Part shown: piece by piece, positions 23,722 to 32,977 of the stretch
How the letters are laid out: each line of letters opens with the position of its first letter
How positions within the stretch are numbered: the stretch's first letter is position 1
Assembly: GCF_016093295.1 (NCBI RefSeq)
Contig: NZ_JAEDAL010000001.1
Location: 248,001-312,000, forward strand
Direction: 5' to 3'
DNA: 64,000 nucleotides
Origin: Inhella gelatinilytica
Lineage (GTDB): Bacteria > Pseudomonadota > Gammaproteobacteria > Burkholderiales > Burkholderiaceae_C
The notes under the pieces: generated by a model
The model's input: only the letters and a program-made list of their open reading frames with translations
What the model was told of the DNA's origin: nothing
The model's database searches: none
Program-made: the position numbers and the translations under genes

Positions 23722-25268
23722 CGCCCGCCACTCCCCAGCGGGGGCGTGACACTGGTGGCGGCGCCGATGACCCACCCGTTGTCAGCCTCAGCGAGTTGGC
23801 GGGCAAACGCCAGATCGGCCTCAAAGCGGGCATGCAGGCGATAAAGCAACTGTCCGGCCTGCACCGTGTCCCCCAAACGAACCGCCAGATCCAAGCCCGC
23901 CTCCGGCACCTGTGGGGCGCCCGAGAGGCGAGCAATGCGGGCCAGTCGCAGGTTGTCCACGCTGACCAAGGTCCCAGCGGTGGGCGCGAGAACATCAAAC
24001 ATCAACGGGGCCGGCGCCGGCGGCGTTCGCCGCCCTTGGGCTTCGATCAGGGCTTCCATCTGAGCCAGGGCACGGCCGCTTTCCAGAATGTCTCGGGCAA
24101 GGTGCCAGCCCTCGCCGCCGCGCACGTCGGGGTCAAATTCGATCATGCGGCCCGCCAGCCACAAGGCCTTTTGGCGCAGGTCCTGCGGGGCCATGGGGTC
24201 GTTGCGCAGCACCTGCATCACGTCGCGCGCTTCCAGCAGCGGGCCAATCCCCCGACCGATCGGCTGCTGACCGTCGGTCACCATCACCTCCAACTGCAGA
24301 CCCAGGCGGCCGGCCACGTATTCAAAGAGCCGCTTGAGGCGCTGGGCTTCGGGCATGGTCCGGACCTTGGCACTGGCCCCCACGGGAATGTCCAGCACCA
24401 GGTGGGTCGAGCCCGCCGCGATTTTCTTGCTCAGAATGGACGCCACCATTTGCCCTGGTGAGTCAATCGCCAAGGGCCGTTCGACCGATATCAAGATGTC
24501 ATCGGCAGGCGAGAGATCGGCGGTGCCCCCCCAGGCAATGCAGCCCCCGGTTTGGCGCACGATGGCCTGGAGGCGGTCCATGGGCAATTCGACTTCGGCC
24601 ATCACCTCCATGGTGTCGGCCGTGCCCGCGGGGCTGGTGATGGCCCGCGAACTCGTCTTGGGGCAGCGCATGCCGTGCGCCGTGACGATGGGGACCACCA
24701 GCATCGACGTCCGGTTGCCCGGAATACCGCCGATGCAGTGTTTGTCCACCACGGGGGCATGGCCCAGGTCGGCACGCCAGTCGATGCGGCGACCCGCGGC
24801 AATCATGGCCTCGGTCAGGTGCAACACCTCGTCGCGGTCCAGCTCATACTGGTTGGTGGCGACGACGAAGGCAGCCAGCTCAATTTTGGAATAGCGCGCA
24901 CCGGCGATGTCGGCCATCACCGCGTGCAGGTCGTCGCGGCCCAAGCGCTCCCCCGCAATCTTGCGTCGGAGCGCAGCAATGGAGGGCGGGGGCTCGGCAT
25001 GTTCAATGCGCGCCGTGTGGCCTTCGGCCACCCCCAGTCGCCGAAAAGCCTCCTCGGAAAGGCCCAAGTCACACGGCGGCACGATGCGCTCGTCGTCCAC
25101 CACATTGAGGACCGCCGAGATGACTTCCCCATTGGCCTGGACGGTTACTTTGGAAAGCGCCTGAAAACCCTCGGCACGCACGACAGGACAGTCCCGGTGC
25201 AGATAGGCCACGTTTTCGCGCCAGGTATCGATGCCGACGCGCCGCACATGCAGGGTGGGTTGTTGCAT
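23718..25268 (-). CDS. AMP phosphorylase-like (thymidine phosphorylase family) enzyme
   Basis: A 516-residue protein, longer than DeoA (about 440) because of an extra N-terminal domain (residues 1-80), as in archaeal AMP phosphorylases. The pyrimidine/nucleotide phosphorylase core shows [21 protein letters not shown], then [19 protein letters not shown] (phosphate/base site) and [14 protein letters not shown]. Archaeal relatives convert AMP plus phosphate to adenine plus ribose-1,5-bisphosphate. Bacterial members are usually just called thymidine phosphorylase family. Coupling to a PRPP-synthetase-like gene supports a nucleotide ribose-phosphate salvage step rather than deoxynucleoside breakdown; this is inference. 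ATG 25268 is well placed. Confidence 0.85.
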   Translation of the reverse strand: MQQPTLHVRRVGIDTWRENVAYLHRDCPVVRAEGFQALSKVTVQANGEVISAVLNVVDDERIVPPCDLGLSEEAFRRLGVAEGHTARIEHAEPPPSIAALRRKIAGERLGRDDLHAVMADIAGARYSKIELAAFVVATNQYELDRDEVLHLTEAMIAAGRRIDWRADLGHAPVVDKHCIGGIPGNRTSMLVVPIVTAHGMRCPKTSSRAITSPAGTADTMEVMAEVELPMDRLQAIVRQTGGCIAWGGTADLSPADDILISVERPLAIDSPGQMVASILSKKIAAGSTHLVLDIPVGASAKVRTMPEAQRLKRLFEYVAGRLGLQLEVMVTDGQQPIGRGIGPLLEARDVMQVLRNDPMAPQDLRQKALWLAGRMIEFDPDVRGGEGWHLARDILESGRALAQMEALIEAQGRRTPPAPAPLMFDVLAPTAGTLVSVDNLRLARIARLSGAPQVPEAGLDLAVRLGDTVQAGQLLYRLHARFEADLAFARQLAEADNGWVIGAATSVTPPLGSGGR

Positions 25269-25287
25269 AGAACCGATCTTCAGACCA

Positions 25288-26703
25288 TCAGGGCGTGTTG
25301 AACGGGCCCTGCGCCTTCAATTGTTCGGCAATCTGTGCAGGATCTCCCACCACGATCCAAGAAAACGTCGCCGGATCAAAGTAGCGCCGGGCCATGGTTT
25401 GCACCTGGGCCGCACTCACCCGCTGAATGGCCGGCACATAGTCGGACAAGGCCGCGGGCGGCAAACCTTTGAGCCAATTGCCCGCCAAAGACTGCGCCAC
25501 GGCGGCTTGCATCTGCATGGTCAGCAGGTAGCTTCCGGCGACGTAGCGCTTGTTCATGGCCATTTCTTCCGCACTGATGGGTTCGTCCGCCAAACGTTTG
25601 AACTCTTTGCCGTACTCCGCCATGGCCGCGCCCGTGACCTCGTTGCGTACATCCGCACCGCCCATCACCACGCCACCCAGCAGATAGGTGCCGTCCCCGG
25701 CATAGGCGCCATAGGTGTAGCCTTTTTCTTCGCGCAGATTCATGTTGATGCGGCTGGAAAAGCTGCCGCCCAAGATCGTTCCGGCCAGACGCAGCGCCGG
25801 AACATCCTCAGCCTGAGCGGGAATGCCGGGTCGGCCGAGCCGCAGGGTGGCCTGCACACTGCCGGCCCGCGCAATGAGTTGGTGCTGGCGCGGCAGGCTC
25901 GCCGGGGCCAAAGGCGCCACCGCACGCGGGGCGCCCTGGGCCTTCCAGTCCCCCAGCGCGACGCGGGCCCAGCGCAGGGCCGGACCCGGTTGCACGCGGC
26001 CGGCAATGACCAGCAAGGCGCGATCGGGGCGGAAGCGGACTGCGTGCTCCGTGCGCAACCACTCGGCCGTGATGCCCTGCAAGCCCGCCTCGGTTTCTTG
26101 GGTGCGGGCATAGGGATGGTCACCGTACACCGCACGCCCCAAGGCGCCGTCCGCCAAGAAATTCGGGTCGGCGCTGGCGGCTTTCAACGCCTGCAGGGCA
26201 TTGGCCCGCGCCAAGGCCACTTCGGCCTCGGGGAAGCTGGCCTGGCGAGTGACCTCGGCCAGCAGCTTGAGCATGGGCTCAGCCTGGGAGGCCAGGGCAT
26301 GGGCTTGCACGGTCAACCCATCGCGACCGGCGCTGGCGCCCACCGCGCCGCCCATGCCCTGGGCGGCTTCGGCAATGGCCTGGGCGGAGCGCTGCGTCGT
26401 GCCCTCGTTGAGCAGGGCGGCGAGCAGTTTGGCGGCAGCGGGCCGATCTGCGGGGTCGGCCGTGAAGCCGGCCCCTTTCAAACTGAGCACGAAATCCACC
26501 CGGGGCGGGCCGGAGCGGGGGACGACCCAGACCTGCAAGCCATTGGGCAAGGTGGTGCGGTGCACGGTGGGGGGCGGGATGGTCTGCTCCGGGGCGAACG
26601 CCGGAAGATCCGCAGGCAGCGGGGCATTGCCCGCGGCGGGCAGCCCCAACAGGGCCAAGGCCAGCGGGCCAGCCGCACGCATCAAAGTAGGGAACCGAGA
26701 CAT
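25288..26703 (-). CDS. M16 peptidase family subunit without zinc motif
   Basis: A 471-residue exported protein (signal peptide residues 1-26). It has the M16 fold: [28 protein letters not shown] near the start and the closing [16 protein letters not shown] block, but where the catalytic subunit has HxxEH this protein has [11 protein letters not shown], so zinc cannot be bound. In bacterial M16 pairs the non-catalytic partner forms the clamshell chamber with the active one. The start ATG 26703 has AGGAG seven bases before it; an ATG at 26721 overlapping the upstream stop is less likely. It directly follows the zinc-containing subunit. Confidence 0.88.
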   Translation of the reverse strand: MSRFPTLMRAAGPLALALLGLPAAGNAPLPADLPAFAPEQTIPPPTVHRTTLPNGLQVWVVPRSGPPRVDFVLSLKGAGFTADPADRPAAAKLLAALLNEGTTQRSAQAIAEAAQGMGGAVGASAGRDGLTVQAHALASQAEPMLKLLAEVTRQASFPEAEVALARANALQALKAASADPNFLADGALGRAVYGDHPYARTQETEAGLQGITAEWLRTEHAVRFRPDRALLVIAGRVQPGPALRWARVALGDWKAQGAPRAVAPLAPASLPRQHQLIARAGSVQATLRLGRPGIPAQAEDVPALRLAGTILGGSFSSRINMNLREEKGYTYGAYAGDGTYLLGGVVMGGADVRNEVTGAAMAEYGKEFKRLADEPISAEEMAMNKRYVAGSYLLTMQMQAAVAQSLAGNWLKGLPPAALSDYVPAIQRVSAAQVQTMARRYFDPATFSWIVVGDPAQIAEQLKAQGPFNTP

Positions 26704-26720
26704 GGGGGAACTCCTGCGCA

Positions 26721-28064
26721 TCAAGGCTTGGCGGGCGTCGGACGGCGATCAATCACCGAGCGGTTTTCGACCGTGAGATAGGTGCGGGCCACCCGCTGCA
26801 CGTCGGCACTAGTCACAGCCTGGATCCAGCCGGGAATGCGGTTCACCACCTCGGCATCGCCCCACAGGGTCTGCAGTCGGGCCAGCAGGTCCGCCCGTTG
26901 CATGAAGTTCTCCAGTCCGTTGAACCAATTGGCCTTGAGTCGGGTCTGGATGCGCGCCAAAGTCGGGGCGTCGACACCGTCCTTCACCACGCGCGCAATC
27001 TCCTGGTCCAGCGCACTCAGCACGGCGTCCGCCGTGTGCTCCGCCTTGTAGACGGCAAACAGCGTCCACAGGCTCGGGCCGTCGTATTCCCAGGCACTGG
27101 TCAGCCCGTAGAGCGAGTCCAGGTTCAGCGTGAGCTCGCGCCCCTTGACCAAGCCCAGGTAGAAGCGCGAGGCCTCACCACCTGCCAGCAACTCGCCCAA
27201 CACGGCAAACGCCGCCTGGTCGGGGGAGCCCCGATTGGGCAACTTCCAACCCACCGTCACGGCCGGCAGTTGGGCCAGAGCGTCGGTTTGGGCGAGCCGC
27301 CGCTCCGCCGTGTTGAGCCCTTCCGAAAAATCGGTCGGCTTGGGCGTGGGCCGCGCCGGAATGCCTCCGAAATACTTTTGCGCCAAACGAAAGCCTTGTT
27401 CGGGCGTGATGCTGCCCGCGATGGACAACACGGCGTTGTTGGGGCCGTAGTAGTCGCGGTGGAACGCGCGCACATCCTCCAGGCTGGCGTTCTCCAGGTC
27501 TTCAAAGCTGCCGTAGCCGTCGTGCTTGTTTTCCCATTTATCAAAAGCCAATTGGCCGATGTCAATCCACATCACGGCGCCGTAGGGCTTGTTCTGCACG
27601 TTGACGCGGATTTCCTCCTTCACCACGTCCTGCTGGTTCTTCAGCGACTCGGCGCTGAAGTCCAGGGTTTTCATGCGGTCGGCCTCGAGCCACAGCAAGG
27701 CTTCCAAGGCGGAGGCGGGCGCGGTCTCCACGTAATTGGTGAAATCCGGCCGGGTCGAGCCGTTGTTGTCACCGCCGCCGCCCGTGACCACGCGGTCGAA
27801 GACGCCCTTGGGGGCTTGGGGCGTGCCCTGAAACATCAGGTGCTCAAACAGGTGTGCAAAACCCGTGCGGTTACGCGGCTCCAGGCGCATGCCCACGCGG
27901 TACACCACGCTCACGCCCACCGTGGGCGAGCTGGCATCGGGGGAGATCAGCACGGTCAACCCGTTGCTCAAAGTCTTACGGGCGACGGGCACCTTCCAGG
28001 TGTCCGCCAGGGTCACAAGGCTGCTGCAGGCCAACAGCCCCAGCACCAGCACGGAGCGCAACAT
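26721..28064 (-). CDS. M16 zinc peptidase, catalytic subunit
   Basis: A 447-residue exported metallopeptidase. The signal peptide spans residues 1-20 (LVLGLLACSSLVTLA). The inverted zinc motif HLFEH is at 71-75 and the third zinc ligand is Glu in VVKEEIR near residue 151, exactly the spacing of M16 (HxxEH-x74-76-E). The region VYRVGMRLEPRNRTGFA and the second half with EYDGPSLWTLFAVY match the family. It probably degrades periplasmic peptides together with the downstream zinc-less partner. The two form an operon that starts next to the divergent MFS gene. Confidence 0.92.
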   Translation of the reverse strand: MLRSVLVLGLLACSSLVTLADTWKVPVARKTLSNGLTVLISPDASSPTVGVSVVYRVGMRLEPRNRTGFAHLFEHLMFQGTPQAPKGVFDRVVTGGGGDNNGSTRPDFTNYVETAPASALEALLWLEADRMKTLDFSAESLKNQQDVVKEEIRVNVQNKPYGAVMWIDIGQLAFDKWENKHDGYGSFEDLENASLEDVRAFHRDYYGPNNAVLSIAGSITPEQGFRLAQKYFGGIPARPTPKPTDFSEGLNTAERRLAQTDALAQLPAVTVGWKLPNRGSPDQAAFAVLGELLAGGEASRFYLGLVKGRELTLNLDSLYGLTSAWEYDGPSLWTLFAVYKAEHTADAVLSALDQEIARVVKDGVDAPTLARIQTRLKANWFNGLENFMQRADLLARLQTLWGDAEVVNRIPGWIQAVTSADVQRVARTYLTVENRSVIDRRPTPAKP

Positions 28065-28161
28065 GGCGCCTCCCTCAAGTCAGAAGTTGGGCGGGCAGCG
28101 TAGCGCAAACGCGAGCGGGCGGCGTCCCGAGGATGCGGGGCGCCGCCGGGGATACTGGGCC

Positions 28162-29355
28162 ATGCTTGCATCCACTGCCCGCACCGCCATCCCGCGCACC
28201 GTCTGGGTGCTCGGGATGGTGAGTCTGCTCACGGACATTTCCTCGGAAATCATCCACAGCCTGCTGCCGCTCTTCATGGTGGGCACCTTGGGGATGAGCA
28301 TCTTTTGGGTGGGTGTGATCGAGGGGGCGGCGGAAGCCACCGCCTTGATCGTGAAAGTGTTCTCGGGGGCTTTGAGCGACTGGCTGGGCAAACGCAAGGG
28401 CTTAGTGCTGCTCGGCTATGGCCTGGGGTTCTTGAGCAAACCCTTGTTTGCGCTGGCCTCCAGCGCAGGCTGGGTCGTTGGGGCACGCTTGGCCGACCGT
28501 TTTGGCAAAGGCGTTCGCGGCGCCCCGCGCGATGCCCTGATTGCCGATGTCACGCCGCCCGAAATTCGAGGGGCGGCCTTCGGTCTGCGTCAGGCTTTGG
28601 ACACGATCGGCGCCTTCCTCGGGCCGCTGCTGGGCGTGGGCCTGATGCTGCTCTGGGCCAATGACTACCGGGCGGTCTTTTGGGTGGCGGTCGTGCCGGC
28701 GGGTTTGGCCGTCGTGCTGGTGCTCATGGGCGTTGAAGACTCCGGCGGGGTAGAACGCCGCGCCGGCGTGAATCCCTTGCAGCGCTCGCAACTGGCCCGC
28801 TTGCCCCAGGGCCTGTGGCACGTGGTGGCCTTGGGCGCGGTCTTCACCTTGGCTCGCTTCAGCGAGGCCTTCTTGGTCCTGCGCGCCGCGGAACTGGAGG
28901 TGCCCCCGGCAGGCGTGCCCTTGGTGATGGTGGTGATGAGTGTGGTGTATGCCGCCACCGCCTTTCCCTTTGGTCGGCTGGCGGACCGCGTGCCACCTCA
29001 GCGCCTGCTGATGGGGGGCATGGCCGTGCTGGTGGGCGCAGACTTGGTGTTGGCCTCCGCCCACAGCTGGTGGGGCTTGGCTGCGGGTGTGGCGCTGTGG
29101 GGCATGCACATGGGCATGACGCAGGGCTTGCTGGCGGCCCTGGTGGCCCGCTTTGCCCCGGCCGACCTGCGAGGCACGGCCTTCGGTGTGTTCAACCTCG
29201 CCTGTGGCGTCGCCCTGTTGCTGGCCAGCGCTCTGGCGGGTTGGTTGTGGCAGCAATGGGGCTCGGGCGCCACATTCGTGACCGGGGCGGCCCTGGCGGC
29301 ACTGAGCGCACTCGGCGTGGGATGGCTGTGGGGCTGGAAAGCCCTCAACGAATGA
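28162..29355 (+). CDS. MFS transporter
   Basis: A 397-residue inner-membrane permease with about 12 hydrophobic segments. The loop 2-3 motif is GALSDWLGKRKG (the MFS GxLaDrxGrkr signature), and the motif is partly repeated in the second half as GRLADRVPPQRLL. The sequence SLLTDISSEIIHSLLPLFMV at the N-terminus and ARLADRFGKGVRGAPRDALIAD are typical of a subgroup annotated simply as MFS transporters in proteobacteria; the substrate is not known. ATG 28162 is chosen because the first helix begins just after it. The intergenic stretch to the M16 gene (28065-28161) must contain both divergent promoters. Confidence 0.85.
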   Translation: MLASTARTAIPRTVWVLGMVSLLTDISSEIIHSLLPLFMVGTLGMSIFWVGVIEGAAEATALIVKVFSGALSDWLGKRKGLVLLGYGLGFLSKPLFALASSAGWVVGARLADRFGKGVRGAPRDALIADVTPPEIRGAAFGLRQALDTIGAFLGPLLGVGLMLLWANDYRAVFWVAVVPAGLAVVLVLMGVEDSGGVERRAGVNPLQRSQLARLPQGLWHVVALGAVFTLARFSEAFLVLRAAELEVPPAGVPLVMVVMSVVYAATAFPFGRLADRVPPQRLLMGGMAVLVGADLVLASAHSWWGLAAGVALWGMHMGMTQGLLAALVARFAPADLRGTAFGVFNLACGVALLLASALAGWLWQQWGSGATFVTGAALAALSALGVGWLWGWKALNE

Positions 29356-29443
29356 GCATGTCCGGTCGCGTCGGGCCATGCCTTTTGGCTGTGGCGTCTG
29401 AGCTTTCGAAAATGGCAAGTTTTGCTTCCTTCGGAACCTCCCC

Positions 29444-32107
29444 ATGGTTTTGCGTGCACACGTTGCAGCCCTGCTGTCCGCCACCGTTTTGGCGCTGGGC
29501 AGCGCGAGCACAGCCCCGGCCTTTGCGGCCGCCGAGCCCCTGACGCTGGAGCGCCTGTTTCGCGCCCAACCCTACCGCGGCGAAGCCGCACGGGATGCCG
29601 CATTCAGTGCCAGCGGTCGCTATGTCGCCTACCGCTGGAACCCGCATGGGGAACCCGGCTTGGACCTGTACGTGCACGACACCCGCACCGGTCAGACCCA
29701 GCGCCTGACCTCGCCGGGCGCGATGACCCCCTTCGACGGCCCCGATGAGCAGGCACGTTTTGCCCGCAAGCTGCAGCAGCGCCATCAGGACTGGCAAGAC
29801 CGACAAGCCCAGGAAGAGGCACAGGCCGCCTATTTGCGGGGCGAACCCGTGGACCTGACGCAATGGGAGCGCGCCGCGCTGGACAAGCTCAAGGCCCAGG
29901 CTCAGGCCAAACACCAGCGAGACGAGGCCCAGAAGGCGGCCGACAAGGCAGACGCGGAGCAGGAGAAGAAGGCCATGGCCGCCTTGGCCGCGCGTCGGGC
30001 GGGCAAAGCGCCTGCCACCACCCCGGCTCCCGCCACACCGGCTGCGCCCACACCAGCCCCCGCGGCATCGGCCCCCGAGTTGAAGAAGGACGACTGGGAG
30101 TGGCGGGACGAGCTGAAAAAACAACAGCAGAAGAACAAGCTCAAACCCGAGGACTTGTACCCCGGCGTGGCGCAATTCGTGTGGGCGCAAGAGGCCGAGG
30201 AGCTGGTTTTCCAATACCGCGGGGCCTTGTTCCGCTGGCAGGCCGGGCAGGACAAGCCCCAACTGCTGATGGGCATGAACCGCGGCTTGCGCGTACTCGC
30301 CTATGGCCCCGGGGACCAATCGCTCTTTGTGCAGGATGAGACGCGGGTGCTGCGCCTGCGCTTCAAGGGCCTCTCGGTACAAACGCTCAACCGTGAATTG
30401 GTCCACGCGGACGACGTCGACAAGAAGTACAAGATCGCTCAGACCACGGTGAGCCGCGATGGCCGTTGGATGGCCCTGTTGGCCCAGGCCCCCTTGGGCG
30501 AGGAAGGCAAACCGCCGCCCAAGGCGGGGCGGCAAGTGGAAATCATGGGCTACGACCAGCGCTTCGCGACCGCCAAGAAGGTGGACCGGGAGGTCTCCGA
30601 TGACAAGCGGCAGGTGCTCCCCACCGCGCTTTACATCCGCGCCGTGCCGGCCGAAGGGGCCGCCCCCGCCGCCCAACCCGAACCAGTGTTCACCCACAAA
30701 GGCGGAGACGTGTGGTTTGAGATGAGCCCCGTGGTGTGGAGTCGCGACGGTCAGCGCTACACCTTTGCCACCTGGGAGCGCGAGCGGGAACTGCTGCGCG
30801 TGTATCTCGGCAACGCCGACGAGAAAGCCAAACCCGAAGTCGTGATCGAGCGCCGGGGCGACGTGGGTCATGAGGTGGTCAACGTGCTGCGCCCGCACTT
30901 CACACCGGACGGGCAAACGCTGGTCACCGTGCTGGATGACGGGGGCTGGCGTCAGCCCTATGCCTTGGACCTCAAGGCCCGCCAGTTGCGGGCCCTGCTG
31001 AAGGGGGACTTTGAGGCCCACCAGGTGCTCGGCTACACGCGCGACAGCCGCCATGGCTTTGTGCTGGCCAACAAAGACGATTGGGCCGCCATGAACGTCT
31101 ATCGGTTTGGCGTCGCCGATGGGACGATGCAGGCGTTGGGGGCGGCCGGGGACTACCACCGCAATGCCGCAGTCTCGGAAGACGGCCGTCAGGCGGTGGC
31201 GGTCGCCGGCCACTGGGCCGCTCCCCCGGAGCTGAAGCGATTGACGCTGGGCGCACCGGCCAAGGTCTTGACGCAAAGCCACGACCCGGCCTGGGCGGGG
31301 TTGATGCGTACCCGGGTGCCGGAACGGTTCAGCTTTAAGAACCGGCACGGCGACCTCTTGCAAGCCTATGTTTTCAAACCAAAGGGCTGGCAAGCCACGG
31401 ATCGGCGGCCGGCCGTGGCCTACGTCTATGGCGGGCCCCTGAACGACCGTCATTCGGTGGAACTGGACAGCTATCAGCCCACCGCGTACCAGTTCTCGAT
31501 GTACATGGCCGAGCGCCACGGTTACGTGATGGTCACCCTCGACACCCGGGGGCATTCCAACTACGGCCGGCGCTTTTCCGACGCCAATTGGGAAGCACCG
31601 GGCGTGCCCCAGACCGAGGACCTGGAAGACCTGCACCGCTACATGGTGCAGAACCTCGGCGTGGATGGGGCGCGGGTTGGCCTGAACGGCTGGAGCTTTG
31701 GCGGCTTCCAAACCCAGCACACCCTCTTCACCCGGCCCGACCTGTATGCGGCGGGTATCGCCGGAGCGGGCCCGACCGAATGGGAAAACTACAACAGTTG
31801 GTACAGCGGTCGCACCATTGGCGCGGTGGACCGCAGCAAACCCACACTGCGCAAGTATTCGCTGTTGCCGCTCGCGAAAAATCTGAAGAAGCCCTTGCTG
31901 CTGGTGCACGGCATGATGGACCCGAACGTGCTCTATCAAGACACGGTCAACGTCTACCGCGCCCTGCTGGAGTCGGGCAAGGAAACCTTGGTGGATCTCT
32001 TCCTCGACCCCGAGGGAGAGCACGGCATGGGCGGCGCCGTGAAGACCGCTGGCTGGCACCGCAAGTACGAAGCTTTCTGGCTGCAGCACCTGGGGCGCGC
32101 GCCGTAA
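29444..32107 (+). CDS. Periplasmic S9-family prolyl oligopeptidase-like peptidase
   Basis: An 887-residue exported serine peptidase. A signal peptide (1-29, ending AFAA) is followed by a beta-propeller region and a C-terminal alpha/beta-hydrolase domain. The triad is visible: Ser751 in GWSFGG, Asp826 in HGMMDPNV and His860 in EGEHGMGG, in the order expected for S9. Residues 106-240 contain a long Lys/Glu/Gln/Ala-rich segment likely to be coiled coil, with an Ala/Pro linker (APATTPAPATPAAPTPAP), interrupting the propeller; most dipeptidyl-peptidase relatives lack this. It is monocistronic with a good terminator. Confidence 0.9.
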   Translation: MVLRAHVAALLSATVLALGSASTAPAFAAAEPLTLERLFRAQPYRGEAARDAAFSASGRYVAYRWNPHGEPGLDLYVHDTRTGQTQRLTSPGAMTPFDGPDEQARFARKLQQRHQDWQDRQAQEEAQAAYLRGEPVDLTQWERAALDKLKAQAQAKHQRDEAQKAADKADAEQEKKAMAALAARRAGKAPATTPAPATPAAPTPAPAASAPELKKDDWEWRDELKKQQQKNKLKPEDLYPGVAQFVWAQEAEELVFQYRGALFRWQAGQDKPQLLMGMNRGLRVLAYGPGDQSLFVQDETRVLRLRFKGLSVQTLNRELVHADDVDKKYKIAQTTVSRDGRWMALLAQAPLGEEGKPPPKAGRQVEIMGYDQRFATAKKVDREVSDDKRQVLPTALYIRAVPAEGAAPAAQPEPVFTHKGGDVWFEMSPVVWSRDGQRYTFATWERERELLRVYLGNADEKAKPEVVIERRGDVGHEVVNVLRPHFTPDGQTLVTVLDDGGWRQPYALDLKARQLRALLKGDFEAHQVLGYTRDSRHGFVLANKDDWAAMNVYRFGVADGTMQALGAAGDYHRNAAVSEDGRQAVAVAGHWAAPPELKRLTLGAPAKVLTQSHDPAWAGLMRTRVPERFSFKNRHGDLLQAYVFKPKGWQATDRRPAVAYVYGGPLNDRHSVELDSYQPTAYQFSMYMAERHGYVMVTLDTRGHSNYGRRFSDANWEAPGVPQTEDLEDLHRYMVQNLGVDGARVGLNGWSFGGFQTQHTLFTRPDLYAAGIAGAGPTEWENYNSWYSGRTIGAVDRSKPTLRKYSLLPLAKNLKKPLLLVHGMMDPNVLYQDTVNVYRALLESGKETLVDLFLDPEGEHGMGGAVKTAGWHRKYEAFWLQHLGRAP

Positions 32108-32128
32108 ACGGCATCGACCGGCGAATAC

Positions 32129-32155
32129 AAAAGGCCACTCACGGGTGGCCTTTTT
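32129..32155 (+). terminator. Intrinsic terminator after the S9 peptidase gene
   Basis: AAAAGGCCAC, loop, GTGGCCTTTTT. The stem is 10 bp if A-T pairs are counted. It also lies downstream of the convergent gene at 32171-32725 and can serve both. Confidence 0.88.
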
Positions 32156-32170
32156 CTTGCAGGGCAGTCC

Positions 32171-32725
32171 TTACAGACCGGTCGGCGCGCTGGGGTCCAC
32201 CCCCACCCAGTCCACGGTGCTGAAGGGGTCGGGCAACAAGCCGCTGCCGATCAGGATGGACCAGCCGGCCGACTGGACCCAGTCGTCGATGTCCGGACTG
32301 AACTCCAGCAGTCCGGCCTTGGTTTCGTGAACACGAGCCAAACGCACCAAATCGAAATTGTCGCCAAGCCAAGCGTAGGTCGCCGGCGTGACGCCAGGAG
32401 CCAGCACCCAGGTGTCTGGTGATTCGACTCGCAACTCAATAGCTACCGGTGCACCCTGGTACGGGTGAGCCCCCTGAGCTTCAGCGACACCGACGAGTTC
32501 CAAAAGCCCATCCCCCTCCAGCACTTCCACTGGCGCGACGGATGCCCACAGATCCGTGAGGCCGATCGGTAACAGGGCAAGATTTAGGGCGTCCACAGCC
32601 GGAACTACCCGATCGCCAAACGCCCCCAAAGACAACGAAGTAGCGGTGGCATCAAACACTGATCCCTCACTGTCAATAGTGGACAGCGCCCAGGGCTTGA
32701 AAGAAAAAGGCAACCGATTCGACAT
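32171..32725 (-). CDS. Hypothetical protein with less GC-rich codon use
   Basis: A 184-residue soluble, acidic protein with no signal peptide or membrane segment and no recognisable motif. It reads as alternating short strands and loops (FDATATSLSLGAFGDRVVPAVDALNLALLPIGLTDLW). Start ATG 32725 has GGTGAG seven bases upstream; an in-frame TTG extension is not favoured. Third-codon positions look less GC-rich than in the flanking genes, a possible sign of recent acquisition. Function unknown. Confidence 0.55.
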   Translation of the reverse strand: MSNRLPFSFKPWALSTIDSEGSVFDATATSLSLGAFGDRVVPAVDALNLALLPIGLTDLWASVAPVEVLEGDGLLELVGVAEAQGAHPYQGAPVAIELRVESPDTWVLAPGVTPATYAWLGDNFDLVRLARVHETKAGLLEFSPDIDDWVQSAGWSILIGSGLLPDPFSTVDWVGVDPSAPTGL

Positions 32726-32856
32726 GGCGAGCTCACCACATGTGGGGTATTGGAGGATTTTGACAAAGCTCAGGGCTTGATGCAAAGCGATGTGCCCCCT
32801 AGACTGCGCAGCTCATCCGCTCAGGCGCCGGCTCGCGCGCCATCCCGGAGGTCGAC

Positions 32857-32880
32857 ATGAAGGTTCTGCACCCCTGCTAA
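32857..32880 (+). CDS. Possible 7-codon leader peptide MKVLHPC
   Basis: ATG AAG GTT CTG CAC CCC TGC TAA, preceded at five bases by a perfect GGAGG (32847-32851). It is too short to judge by composition, but the ribosome-binding site is better than that of the large gene downstream. It ends Pro-Cys-stop, six bases before a perfect hairpin, an arrangement seen in attenuation-type leaders. Confidence 0.35.
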   Translation: MKVLHPC

Positions 32881-32886
32881 CGCCTC

Positions 32887-32906
32887 GCCAAGGCCCGCGC
32901 CTTGGC
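32887..32906 (+). promoter_or_regulatory. Leader hairpin following the short ORF
   Basis: GCCAAGGC, loop CCGC, GCCTTGGC: an 8-bp perfect stem starting six bases after the stop of the seven-codon frame and 71 bases before the CBM9/DUF5916 gene start. There is no T-run, so any control would be at translation or by factor-dependent termination. Confidence 0.4.
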
Positions 32907-32977
32907 TCCGCTGGCGCGCCCGCACCGGCCCGCCCAACTTCATGCTCATGTCCGCTTCAACGCGGCCTCCTACTGCC

